This document shows positions 16,474 through 24,386 of a stretch of 64,000 bases of DNA, in pieces. Within the stretch, counting starts at the first letter, position 1. Each line of letters opens with the position of its first letter. The translations under genes were made by a program, and so were the position numbers. Source of the stretch: Arthrobacter sp. efr-133-TYG-118 (GTDB lineage Bacteria; Actinomycetota; Actinomycetes; Actinomycetales; Micrococcaceae); the NCBI RefSeq assembly GCF_030209755.1, contig NZ_JARVRH010000033.1, forward strand, positions 1 through 64,000, in the 5' to 3' direction. Below the pieces are notes generated by a model. The model had not been told where the DNA came from, did no database searches, and saw nothing but the letters and a program-made list of their open reading frames with translations.

Positions 16474-16896
16474 TTACTCAGCCTCGGTGGTCTCTGCTTC
16501 AGCGTCAGCGGGAGCTTCAGCTGCTTCCGACTGCTTGGCCTTCTTGGTGATGGCTTCCGGGATGATGACGGAACCCTTCTCCGGTGCAACGAAAGCAGGC
16601 TTGGCGACCTTGGTCTTCAGCGTGCCTTCCTGGCCCGGGAGACCCTTGAACTTCTGCCAGTCGCCGGTGATCTTGAGGATCGCGGCAACCTGCTCGGTCG
16701 GCTGGGCGCCGACGGACAGCCAGTACTGTGCACGCTCGGAGACAACCTCGATGTACGAGGGCTCTTCGGTGGGGTGGTACTTGCCGATTTCTTCAATCGC
16801 ACGGCCATCGCGCTTGGCGCGGGAGTCCATGACGACGATGCGGTAGTACGGTGCGCGCATCTTACCGAAGCGCTTAAGGCGAATCTTTACGGCCAC
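16474..16896 (-). CDS. rpsP: 30S ribosomal protein S16
   Basis: S16 is a small-subunit assembly protein. The 140-residue product starts at a GTG (16896) after AGGAGTGA and opens VAVKIRLKRFGKMRAPYYRI, the classic S16 start; YWLSVGAQPTEQV follows. The C-terminal ~55 residues are an Ala/Glu/Lys-rich extension common in actinobacteria. It heads the rpsP-KH unit. Confidence 0.95.
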   Translation of the reverse strand: MAVKIRLKRFGKMRAPYYRIVVMDSRAKRDGRAIEEIGKYHPTEEPSYIEVVSERAQYWLSVGAQPTEQVAAILKITGDWQKFKGLPGQEGTLKTKVAKPAFVAPEKGSVIIPEAITKKAKQSEAAEAPADAEAETTEAE

Positions 16897-17091
16897 TTTT
16901 GTGGTCACTCCTGTTTCTGAAACGGGGTTGAGCCCGTCGTTCTGCACCCGTGGGGCGGGCCATACTTGAGGGTTCCAAGGACAAGATGCACACACGGAGA
17001 GAGGGGCCGCGCGGATCGAGTACCTGTCCATTGTGCCAGATGGCAGACAGTATTTCGAACACGCGGCCCATGCGGCGGGTTTTCTGCGGGG

Positions 17092-17535
17092 TTACTGCTC
17101 TGCAGACCAGACGTAGAGACCGGCCCGTTCGGCGTTTTCGACGTCGCTCGCGAGCGCCGCCAACTGCTGGACATACAGGCGGGACTGTTGGGCATCAAAG
17201 GGCATGTCTTCTTGGGCCGCCCAGCGTTCGGCGACGTCGTCGAGGATGCTTCCTTCGCCCTCGGACTCGTAGCTGAGAAGCTCGGACAGGGCGCGCACCA
17301 TGGCTTCGGGGACGCCCAGCAAGGCGTCGCTGGTGACGTCCACCAAAGCGAGTTCATAGTCGGCCCCGGCAGCGTGCACGGCCGTGCCGGCCAGGTCGCC
17401 GAGTTGTTCTACTTCGAAATCGCTGATTCCCGGGATCCGCACAGCGGCGCCGGATACGTCACTGCCCTTCTCCAGGGCAGCGGCCCTCTTGAGTGCTTCA
17501 TCGTGGGTGGCAACAAAGATTTCAGCAAAGCCCAT
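17092..17535 (-). CDS. Hypothetical protein
   Basis: A 147-residue acidic protein with no signal peptide or membrane helix. It opens MGFAEIFVATHDEALKRAAA and has a segment rich in Glu/Ala helices (VPEAMVRALSELLSYES, DVAERWAAQEDMPFDA). Codon pattern and an open frame over its full length support a real gene. I recognise no family with confidence. The start is uncertain: ATG 17535 (GAGAG upstream) or five codons earlier. Confidence 0.65.
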   Translation of the reverse strand: MGFAEIFVATHDEALKRAAALEKGSDVSGAAVRIPGISDFEVEQLGDLAGTAVHAAGADYELALVDVTSDALLGVPEAMVRALSELLSYESEGEGSILDDVAERWAAQEDMPFDAQQSRLYVQQLAALASDVENAERAGLYVWSAEQ

Positions 17536-17620
17536 GGAAAGTACTCTCATTCATTCGTGGCAACGGAGCTGCGGCGCGGCGGCCGAAATGCGCCACGCCG
17601 TCACGCGCCAAGTCTAACTG

Positions 17621-17728
17621 GCGAGGGGTCCCCGGCCGAGCGAAGCGAGGTTGGGGAGCAAGTTGGACGCTAACGGGCGAGGGGTCCCCGGCCGAGCGAA
17701 GCGAGGTTGGGGAGCAAGTTGGACGCTA
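17621..17728. repeat. Two tandem 52-bp repeats (period 56)
   Basis: Two identical 52-bp copies, 17621-17672 and 17677-17728, contain the palindrome GGGGTCCCC and a GCGAAGCGAG core. On the minus strand each unit begins exactly with TAG; in the right copy this is the stop codon of the VOC gene. Confidence 0.95.
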
Positions 17729-18598
17729 GCGGACGGCGACCCGCAGCCGGTTGCGCCACGGGTCCTCGAAGCGCAACTCCTGGCCGGTGTGGTGGGAGCC
17801 AATGCCGGCAACCTTGAGGCGGTCGGCGAGCGCGCCGACGGCGTCTGCTGACGGCACCTCGATGACAACCTCGCCGAGCCCGAGCGTGTCCTTGCGCGGA
17901 CCTGCACCACGGCTGTTCCAGACATTCATGGCCATGTGGTGGTGGTAGCCGCCGGCGGAGACGAACAGGGCCTGCCCGTGCCACCCGGCGGTCTGCTCGA
18001 AGCCCAAGGTGTCGACATAGAAATCATGGGCAGTCTGCACATCGCCCACCTGGAGGTGGACATGCCCGACGCCGGCGCCCGCCTCATGCTGGCCTGTCAC
18101 CGCCGCTTCGCTCAGGTATTGCTGGAGGTAGCGCTGTGGTGGGAGCGGCAGGCTGTCCATGACGACTGAACTGCCGTTCCACTCCCAGCCTTCGCGGGGC
18201 TTGTCGTAGTAGAGCTCGATGCCGTTGCCCTCAGGGTCGGTGAAGTAGAAGGCTTCGCTGACCAGGTGGTCCGCGCTGCCGACGAAGGCGTGGGGTTCAT
18301 ACTGCGCAGCGGAGGCAACAGTTGCGGCGAGCGAGGATTGGTCTTCGAAGAGCAAGGCTGTGTGGAAGAGTCCAGCCTCTCCACGACCCGGGATCTGGAG
18401 CCCCGAGGCCGGCGCGAGGTGCACCAACGGATTGCCGAGCCTGCCGAAGTAGAGTCCACCATCCTGTTCGGCGACGACGTCCAGCCCCAGCGCCCGCTGG
18501 TAGTAGTCGCCCATGAGCTTCATGTCCCCCACTTTGAGCATGACCGTACCCATGGTGAGTTCGGCAGGAAGAAGATCCTGGCTGGATGTGATGGTCAT
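17726..18598 (-). CDS. Two-domain VOC (glyoxalase / extradiol dioxygenase-like) protein
   Basis: A 290-residue vicinal-oxygen-chelate protein resembling CatE-type catechol 2,3-dioxygenases. Domain 1 (about residues 12-135) starts GTVMLKVGDMKLMGDYYQ and ends NGIELYYDKPREGWEW; domain 2 (about 170-290) starts VGHVHLQVGDVQTAHDFY, with GGYHHHMAMNVW and GEVVIEVPS giving a His-His-Glu metal set. The substrate is unknown. The start MTITSSQD at 18598 follows GGGAG. The stop codon lies within a tandem repeat, so the last codons may be variable between strains. Confidence 0.82.
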   Translation of the reverse strand: MTITSSQDLLPAELTMGTVMLKVGDMKLMGDYYQRALGLDVVAEQDGGLYFGRLGNPLVHLAPASGLQIPGRGEAGLFHTALLFEDQSSLAATVASAAQYEPHAFVGSADHLVSEAFYFTDPEGNGIELYYDKPREGWEWNGSSVVMDSLPLPPQRYLQQYLSEAAVTGQHEAGAGVGHVHLQVGDVQTAHDFYVDTLGFEQTAGWHGQALFVSAGGYHHHMAMNVWNSRGAGPRKDTLGLGEVVIEVPSADAVGALADRLKVAGIGSHHTGQELRFEDPWRNRLRVAVR

Positions 18599-18676
18599 GT
18601 GAAACTCCCGGTTTTTTGTGGCGCCGCCCTTCGGCAACCTCTATACATCTAAATTACTTGAAGCTTCAATTTATTC

Positions 18677-19771
18677 CTAATGCCCGGCACTTCCTGAAAT
18701 ATGTCCCCTCAGCACGGTGCATTGCGGCTCCAGCACCACCTCAAGGGACGCGCGGGGATCGTGTGCGTAGAGCACGACGTCGGCACTCGCACCTTCGCTG
18801 ATGCCGTCGGCACCCAGCCACTCGCGGGCGGACCAGCAGGCGGCATCGAGCGCAGCAGCAGCGGGAAGGCCGGCGCGGTGCAGTTCCAGGATTTCCTCGC
18901 CGATCCGGCCGTGCTTGATGACGCTGCCGGCGTCGGTCCCGGCGTACACCCGCACTCCGGCCTCGAATGCCTCGGCGACGCGTTCATGCCTGAGCTCCCA
19001 CAGCCTGGTCATGTGGGCGGCGTAACGCGGGAACTTCGCTTCCGCCTGCTTCGCGATGTCCGGAAAGGTCGCAATGTTGATGAGGGTGGGGACGATCGGC
19101 ACACCCTGGTCCAGGAGCCTGGGAATGTGATGCGGCAACAGGCCGGTGGCGTGCTCGACGCAGTCGATGCCGGCGTCGAGCATGTCGTCGATAGTCCCTT
19201 CGGCGAAGCAATGGGCAGTCACCCTGGCTCCCTCGGCGTGTGCTGCCCCGACCGCGTCCTTGACGATGGCGGCCGGAAAGGACGGGCCGAGATCCCCGGC
19301 GGACCGGTCGATCCAGTCCCCTACGATCTTGACCCAGCCGTCTCCGGACCGCGCCTGTTTGCGCACCGCCTCCACAAGGTCCTCCGGCTCGACTTCTTCG
19401 GCCAGTCCGGGGATGTACCGGCGTTGCCTGGCAATGTGCCTGCCTGCGCGGATGATCCTGGGCATGTCCGTCCGGCGCTGCAGCCAGCGCGTGTCGCTTG
19501 CGGATCCGGCGTCGCGGATCAAGAGAGTCCCGGCGTTCCGGTCCGCCGCCGCCTGCAGTCGGGCAGTCTCATCGTCCACGGTTCCGCCCTTGCCCAAGCC
19601 AACATGGCAATGCGCATCCACCAGGCCGGGCAACACCCATCCGTCCAGGATGGCGTCGGGCGCGGCAGCGGGCGGCAGAAAGGTCAGCCGTCCGTCGACC
19701 GACCAGAGGCCTCGCCGTTCTTCTTTCGGTCCCGTGAGGACAGCGCCTCTGAACTGGATGATTTCCGCCAT
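18677..19771 (-). CDS. Amidohydrolase family protein
   Basis: A 364-residue metal-dependent hydrolase of the amidohydrolase superfamily, closest in layout to imidazolonepropionase / prolidase-like enzymes. Visible are the HxH metal motif (GLVDAHCHVGLG), GWVKIVGDW with the lysine expected to bridge the metals, the ARVTAHCF and DCVEHATGLL histidines and the final metal Asp in YAGTDAGSVIKHG. The start follows AAGGTGG. It is transcribed away from thiC. The substrate cannot be predicted. Confidence 0.85.
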   Translation of the reverse strand: MAEIIQFRGAVLTGPKEERRGLWSVDGRLTFLPPAAAPDAILDGWVLPGLVDAHCHVGLGKGGTVDDETARLQAAADRNAGTLLIRDAGSASDTRWLQRRTDMPRIIRAGRHIARQRRYIPGLAEEVEPEDLVEAVRKQARSGDGWVKIVGDWIDRSAGDLGPSFPAAIVKDAVGAAHAEGARVTAHCFAEGTIDDMLDAGIDCVEHATGLLPHHIPRLLDQGVPIVPTLINIATFPDIAKQAEAKFPRYAAHMTRLWELRHERVAEAFEAGVRVYAGTDAGSVIKHGRIGEEILELHRAGLPAAAALDAACWSAREWLGADGISEGASADVVLYAHDPRASLEVVLEPQCTVLRGHISGSAGH

Positions 19772-19883
19772 GATTCCACCTTAAACTCCACACCGTTCCC
19801 GGCCCGGTCACATCTGTCCTCGGTCACATCTCCGCTCCGTCACATCTCTCCCAAGCACCAATAGCTGTGATAGCTTCGTCTAC

Positions 19884-19978
19884 GACCACACGGGGGCCCT
19901 TGCAAGGGCTGAGATCGGGCTGACGCGGCCTGCGACCGTTGAACCTGTCCGGGTAATGCCGGCGAAGGAAGTGAGTAA
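19884..19978 (+). promoter_or_regulatory. TPP riboswitch (THI element)
   Basis: The conserved blocks are present in order: CACGGGGG, GGGCTGAGA, ACCGTTGAACCTGT, GGGTAATGCCGGCGAAGGA. It precedes thiC, whose ribosome binding site (GGAAG) lies at the 3' edge of the aptamer, so ligand binding would block translation initiation. Confidence 0.95.
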
Positions 19979-19982
19979 TCCT

Positions 19983-21812
19983 TTGAGCACCAAAGAAACA
20001 CAACTGAGCCCTACCCAAAACGGATCGGCGCAAGAGGTGACCCAGTCCCTCAAGTCGCATTCCCTCGCGTTCCTGGAAGACACGGAGACGGGAATCCGGG
20101 TTCCGGTCACGGAAATCGCCCTGGAACCATCCCCCAACGGCGAGGCCAACGCGCCGTTCCAGATATACCGCACCGCTGGGCCAGGAAGTGATCCCGTGGT
20201 TGGCCTCGAGCCGTTCCGCAGCGAGTGGATCGAAGCCCGCGGCGACACCGAGGCATACAGCGGCCGCGAACGGAACCTGCTCGACGACGGCAAGTCGGCC
20301 GTGCGCCGCGGCGCCGCCTCCGCTGAGTGGAAGGGCGCACAGCCGGTGCCCCGCCGCGCCGTCGACGGCAAGACCGTGACACAGATGCACTATGCCAAGC
20401 AGGGCATCGTGACGCCCGAAATGCAGTTCGTGGCACTTCGCGAGAACTGCGATGTTGAACTGGTCCGCAGCGAAGTCGCCGCCGGCCGCGCCATCATTCC
20501 CAACAACATCAACCACCCCGAATCCGAACCGATGATCATTGGCAAGGCCTTCCTCGTGAAGATCAACGCCAACATCGGCAACTCCGCCGTCACCAGCTCC
20601 ATCGCCGAAGAAGTGGACAAGCTGCAGTGGGCCACGCAATGGGGCGCGGACACCGTCATGGACCTGTCCACGGGTGACGACATCCACACCACCCGCGAAT
20701 GGATCATCCGCAACTCCCCCGTGCCGATCGGCACCGTGCCCATTTACCAGGCCCTCGAGAAGGTCAATGGTGAAGCCAACAAGCTCACATGGGAGATCTT
20801 CCGCGACACCGTCATTGAACAGTGCGAGCAGGGCGTGGACTACATGACCATCCACGCCGGCGTGTTGCTTCGCTACGTGCCGCTCACTGCCAACCGCGTG
20901 ACGGGCATCGTTTCCCGCGGCGGCTCCATCATGGCGGGCTGGTGCCTGGCGCACCACGAAGAAAACTTCCTGTACACCCATTTCGACGAACTCTGCGAGA
21001 TCTTCGCCAAGTACGACGTCGCGTTCTCGCTCGGCGACGGCTTGCGCCCTGGAGCGACGGCGGACGCCAACGACGCTGCGCAGTTCGCCGAGCTCGACAC
21101 GCTCGCGGAGCTCACGAAACGGGCGTGGAAGTACGACGTGCAGGTCATGGTCGAGGGCCCCGGGCACATCCCGTTCCACCTCGTCCGCGAGAACGTCGAG
21201 CGGCAGCAGGAGCTGTGCGACGGCGCACCGTTCTACACGCTCGGCCCGCTCGTGACCGACGTTGCTCCGGGCTACGACCACATCACCTCGGCCATCGGCG
21301 CCACGGAGATCGCACGCTACGGAACCGCGATGCTCTGCTACGTCACCCCAAAGGAACACTTGGGCCTGCCGAACAAGGACGACGTCAAGACCGGGGTGAT
21401 TACGTACAAGATCGCCGCCCACGCCGCTGACCTTGCCAAGGGACACCCCGGCGCCCACGAACGCGACGATGCCCTGTCCAAGGCCCGCTTCGAGTTCCGC
21501 TGGCGTGACCAGTTCGCGCTGTCATTGGATCCGGTCACCGCGGAAGCATTCCACGATGAGACGCTCCCGGCAGAACCGGCCAAGACGGCGCATTTCTGTT
21601 CCATGTGCGGACCGAAATTCTGCTCCATGCGCATCAGCCAGGACATCCGCGACGAATACGGCTCCGCGGATTCCCAAGCGGCCATCGCGGAAATGTACAG
21701 CGGGATGCGCGAAAAGAGCGAGGAGTTCCTGGCATCCGGCGGCAAGGTCTACTTGCCCGAGCTCGAGGTTCCCGCAGGAAAGCTCGGAACAAAGTCAGGA
21801 CGCCTGAACTGA
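19983..21812 (+). CDS. thiC: Phosphomethylpyrimidine synthase ThiC
   Basis: ThiC converts aminoimidazole ribotide to the HMP-P pyrimidine of thiamine in a radical-SAM reaction. The 609-residue protein has the ThiC-associated N-terminal domain, the core with MHYAKQGIVTPEMQFVA and MIIGKAFLVKINANIGNSA, MVEGPGHIPFH, and the C-terminal Fe-S motif CSMCGPKFCSM. A TTG at 19983 is the likely start, after GGAAG; an in-frame ATG at 19956 lies inside the riboswitch core and is rejected. Regulated by TPP. Confidence 0.95.
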   Translation: MSTKETQLSPTQNGSAQEVTQSLKSHSLAFLEDTETGIRVPVTEIALEPSPNGEANAPFQIYRTAGPGSDPVVGLEPFRSEWIEARGDTEAYSGRERNLLDDGKSAVRRGAASAEWKGAQPVPRRAVDGKTVTQMHYAKQGIVTPEMQFVALRENCDVELVRSEVAAGRAIIPNNINHPESEPMIIGKAFLVKINANIGNSAVTSSIAEEVDKLQWATQWGADTVMDLSTGDDIHTTREWIIRNSPVPIGTVPIYQALEKVNGEANKLTWEIFRDTVIEQCEQGVDYMTIHAGVLLRYVPLTANRVTGIVSRGGSIMAGWCLAHHEENFLYTHFDELCEIFAKYDVAFSLGDGLRPGATADANDAAQFAELDTLAELTKRAWKYDVQVMVEGPGHIPFHLVRENVERQQELCDGAPFYTLGPLVTDVAPGYDHITSAIGATEIARYGTAMLCYVTPKEHLGLPNKDDVKTGVITYKIAAHAADLAKGHPGAHERDDALSKARFEFRWRDQFALSLDPVTAEAFHDETLPAEPAKTAHFCSMCGPKFCSMRISQDIRDEYGSADSQAAIAEMYSGMREKSEEFLASGGKVYLPELEVPAGKLGTKSGRLN

Positions 21813-22562
21813 TCAGGAAGCTTGGACTGATCCGGCGCGGCTGACATCCGCGATGAAGGACCGGATCATCCGGTCTCCTTCAACTGAGTCATGAGGCCGG
21901 TGTCCTCCAGCCGCAACGCGGTGGAGGGCGCCGGTTTCCTGCAAGTAGCCGGCGATCTCTTCGTAGAGGGGTTCCCAACCACCGGTCAGGACAAGCGTGG
22001 GGACCCCCGGCACAATATGCAGGGGCGCTTCCCACGGCGGAGCCTGGAGCCGCAGGCGCCGAGCGGTACGCCGGGCCTCCGGGGTGCTGAGGACGGCCGC
22101 CTCCGAGGAAAACGCCCTGCGAACGAATTCGCGTTGGTAATCGTCATCGCTGAGTTCGTGCCGGATCCGGAACAACGGCTCCATGAGTGCCCGGTAAGCC
22201 GCGGTGGCGGGCAACTCGGCCGTCAATGAAAGACAAGCAGGTTCCACCAGCACGAGGGACCGGACCAGGTCCGGCCGCTCCACCGCGGCCAACATGGCTG
22301 AAATCGCGCCTTGGGAGTGCGCTACGACGTGGCCTCCACGCGCGGGGCCGGAGGATGACGCGGACTCCCGTCCTCCAAGGCACTCCAGGATAATGTCCAC
22401 ATCCGCGGCAACGTCGGATTCCAACGGCTCGACCTGCGCATCAAAGCCGTGGCGTTTCAGGAACAGTGCGTCGTACTTCAGCGCCATACCGTGTTGTTTC
22501 GGCCAAGCGGCAGCGCCGAATGTACCGGCTCCGTGGACGAACACAACGCGCTGCTTTTGCAT
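21813..22562 (-). CDS. Alpha/beta hydrolase
   Basis: A 249-residue alpha/beta-hydrolase-fold protein: oxyanion loop FVHGAGTFG, nucleophile elbow VAHSQGA, the late strand VPTLVLTGGWEPLYEE with its acidic residue, and His in AAGGHRPHDS. The substrate is unknown. A GGGGGA ribosome binding site precedes the ATG. Its stop codon directly abuts the thiC stop; the two genes converge with no spacer. A palindromic repeat lies just upstream of it. Confidence 0.82.
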   Translation of the reverse strand: MQKQRVVFVHGAGTFGAAAWPKQHGMALKYDALFLKRHGFDAQVEPLESDVAADVDIILECLGGRESASSSGPARGGHVVAHSQGAISAMLAAVERPDLVRSLVLVEPACLSLTAELPATAAYRALMEPLFRIRHELSDDDYQREFVRRAFSSEAAVLSTPEARRTARRLRLQAPPWEAPLHIVPGVPTLVLTGGWEPLYEEIAGYLQETGALHRVAAGGHRPHDSVEGDRMIRSFIADVSRAGSVQAS

Positions 22563-22587
22563 TCCCCCAGCCTATGGCACGGGGCTG

Positions 22588-22659
22588 ACACCCAACTACC
22601 TGGCAATTGATGCCGTTCTGAGCCCTCAAAACGACACCTACTGCTAGCCAGTTGGGTGG
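22588..22659. repeat. 72-bp palindromic repeat 3' of ffh
   Basis: An imperfect inverted repeat with GTTGGG termini and a core containing TGTCGTTTT / AGAACGGCA. It aligns without gaps to 29004-29075 (53 of 72 positions identical). It starts 5 nt after the ffh stop. Confidence 0.85.
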
Positions 22660-22663
22660 ACGG

Positions 22664-24235
22664 TTACTTGCCGCCGAGGAACTTGTCGAAGCCCTTGGGC
22701 AGGTTCAGCTGCGAGGGATCGAAGTCGCCGCCCGCCTGGCCGAACGCCGCGCCGGTGGGAACGGCTTTCGCCCGCTTGTTCTCGGCGTCGCGCAGTTCCT
22801 GGGCCGCCTTGGCGGGGTTACCGGAACGGGCCTTCTTCTTGGGCGCGTTTTTGCTTCCCTTGCGGGAACCGCCGCCTCCGAGGCCGGGCATGCCAGGCAT
22901 CCCGGGCATGCCGCCGCCCTGGGCCAGTTTCTTCATCATCTTCTGGGCCTGCGCGAAACGCTCCAGGAGGCCGTTGACCTCGGAGACGTGGACACCGGAA
23001 CCACGTGCGATTCGGGCGCGACGGGAACCGTTGATGATCTTCGGAGCCAAACGCTCGTGCGGGGTCATGGAGCGGACAATCGCCTCCACGCGATCGATTT
23101 CGCGCTCGTCGAACTGCTCCAGTTGCTGGCGGATGTTCTGCGCACCCGGCATCATCATGAGCATCTTCTTCATGGAACCCATGTTGCGGATCTGCTGCAT
23201 CTGGGCGAGGAAGTCGTCCAAGGTGAAGTCTTCCTGGTCGGCGAACTTCTTCGCCATCCGGGCCGCTTCATCCTTGTCCCAGTTCTTCTCGGCCTGCTCG
23301 ATCAGGGTGAGAACGTCACCCATATCGAGGATGCGGGAAGCCATGCGGTCGGGGTGGAACAGTTCGAAGTCGTCGAGGCCTTCGCCGGTGGACGCGAACA
23401 TGACCGGCTTCCCGGTGACCGACGCTACCGAGAGGGCGGCGCCACCGCGGGCGTCGCCGTCGAGCTTTGACAGCACAACGCCCGTGAAGTTGACGCCTTC
23501 ATCGAAGGCAACCGCCGTGTTGACGGCGTCCTGGCCGATCATGGAGTCGATCACGAACAGAACTTCGTTCGGGATGATCGCTTGGCGGATGCGGCGCGCC
23601 TGGTCCATCATTTCGGCGTCGACGCCGAGGCGGCCCGCGGTGTCCACGATCACGACGTCGTGCAGCTTCTGGCGGGCTTCGTCGACGCCGGCGCTTGCGA
23701 CGGCGACCGGGTCGCCGGTGGGAACATCCAGATCCGAGGTGGTGCCCGGGTGCGGCGCGAAGACGGGAACGCCGGCCCGTTCGCCGACAATTTGGAGCTG
23801 CGTCACGGCGTTGGGACGCTGGAGGTCGGCGGCGACGAGCACGGGGCTGTGGCCTTGGGCCTTGAGCCATTTGGCAAGCTTGCCCGCGAGGGTGGTCTTA
23901 CCCGCACCCTGCAAGCCGGCGAGCATGATGATGGTGGGGCCGGTCTTCGCCAAGCGGATACGACGGGTCTCGCCGCCGAGGATCTCCTGGAGTTCCTCGT
24001 TGACGATCTTGACGATCTGCTGGCTCGGGTTCAGGGCCGCGGAAACCTCGGCGCCCAGGGCGCGTTCACGGATGCGGCCGGTGAACTCGCGGACCACGGG
24101 AACGGCAACGTCGGCGTCCAAAAGGGCGCGCCGGATCTCCCGTACGGTGGCGTCGACGTCGGCCTCGGTGAGGCGGCCCTTGCCACGGAGATTCTTGAAG
24201 GTTGCTGTCAACCGGTCAGAGAGTGAATTGAACAC
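22664..24235 (-). CDS. ffh: Signal recognition particle protein Ffh
   Basis: Ffh binds signal peptides and the SRP RNA and delivers ribosomes to FtsY at the membrane. The 523-residue protein has the N helical domain, the GTPase with GLQGAGKTT, ADLQRPNAVTQLQ, DTAGRLGVD and SKLDGDARGGA, and a Met-rich M domain (GSMKKMLMMMPGAQ). The C-terminal ~65 residues form a Gly/Lys/Ala-rich tail longer than in E. coli, as in other actinobacteria. Start GTG at 24235. Confidence 0.97.
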   Translation of the reverse strand: MFNSLSDRLTATFKNLRGKGRLTEADVDATVREIRRALLDADVAVPVVREFTGRIRERALGAEVSAALNPSQQIVKIVNEELQEILGGETRRIRLAKTGPTIIMLAGLQGAGKTTLAGKLAKWLKAQGHSPVLVAADLQRPNAVTQLQIVGERAGVPVFAPHPGTTSDLDVPTGDPVAVASAGVDEARQKLHDVVIVDTAGRLGVDAEMMDQARRIRQAIIPNEVLFVIDSMIGQDAVNTAVAFDEGVNFTGVVLSKLDGDARGGAALSVASVTGKPVMFASTGEGLDDFELFHPDRMASRILDMGDVLTLIEQAEKNWDKDEAARMAKKFADQEDFTLDDFLAQMQQIRNMGSMKKMLMMMPGAQNIRQQLEQFDEREIDRVEAIVRSMTPHERLAPKIINGSRRARIARGSGVHVSEVNGLLERFAQAQKMMKKLAQGGGMPGMPGMPGLGGGGSRKGSKNAPKKKARSGNPAKAAQELRDAENKRAKAVPTGAAFGQAGGDFDPSQLNLPKGFDKFLGGK

Positions 24236-24318
24236 GCGCCGTGCACTTCTTTCAATGGTCTACGAATGGCGGCCGTTCCGACGCACCAATATCTTGACGA
24301 TTCCTGCCCCAAACAAAT

Positions 24319-24347
24319 CTGACTCAACTGAGGGACTCGACTATCTA
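24319..24347 (+). promoter_or_regulatory. Possible promoter of the G6PDH-like gene
   Basis: CTGACT (24319-24324) and TATCTA (24342-24347) are 17 nt apart, 40 nt before the GTG start. Neither box matches the consensus well. Confidence 0.3.
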
Positions 24348-24386
24348 GGGTACCAAGACGCGCCTGCAAGATGGCATGCTGGCACA

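Noticed and set aside
19956..19982. ATG start for thiC at 19956
   Set aside because: It is the invariant ATG of the THI box (GGGTAATGCC) inside the riboswitch aptamer.
19824..21458. Long minus-strand open frame of 544 codons
   Set aside because: Antisense to thiC and its riboswitch; composition is that of a shadow frame in high-GC DNA.
22656..24386. Very long + strand open frame (to 25787, over 1000 codons) running into the G6PDH gene
   Set aside because: Its first ~575 codons are antisense to ffh and Ser/Arg-rich nonsense; only the part from the GTG at 24387 is a recognisable protein.
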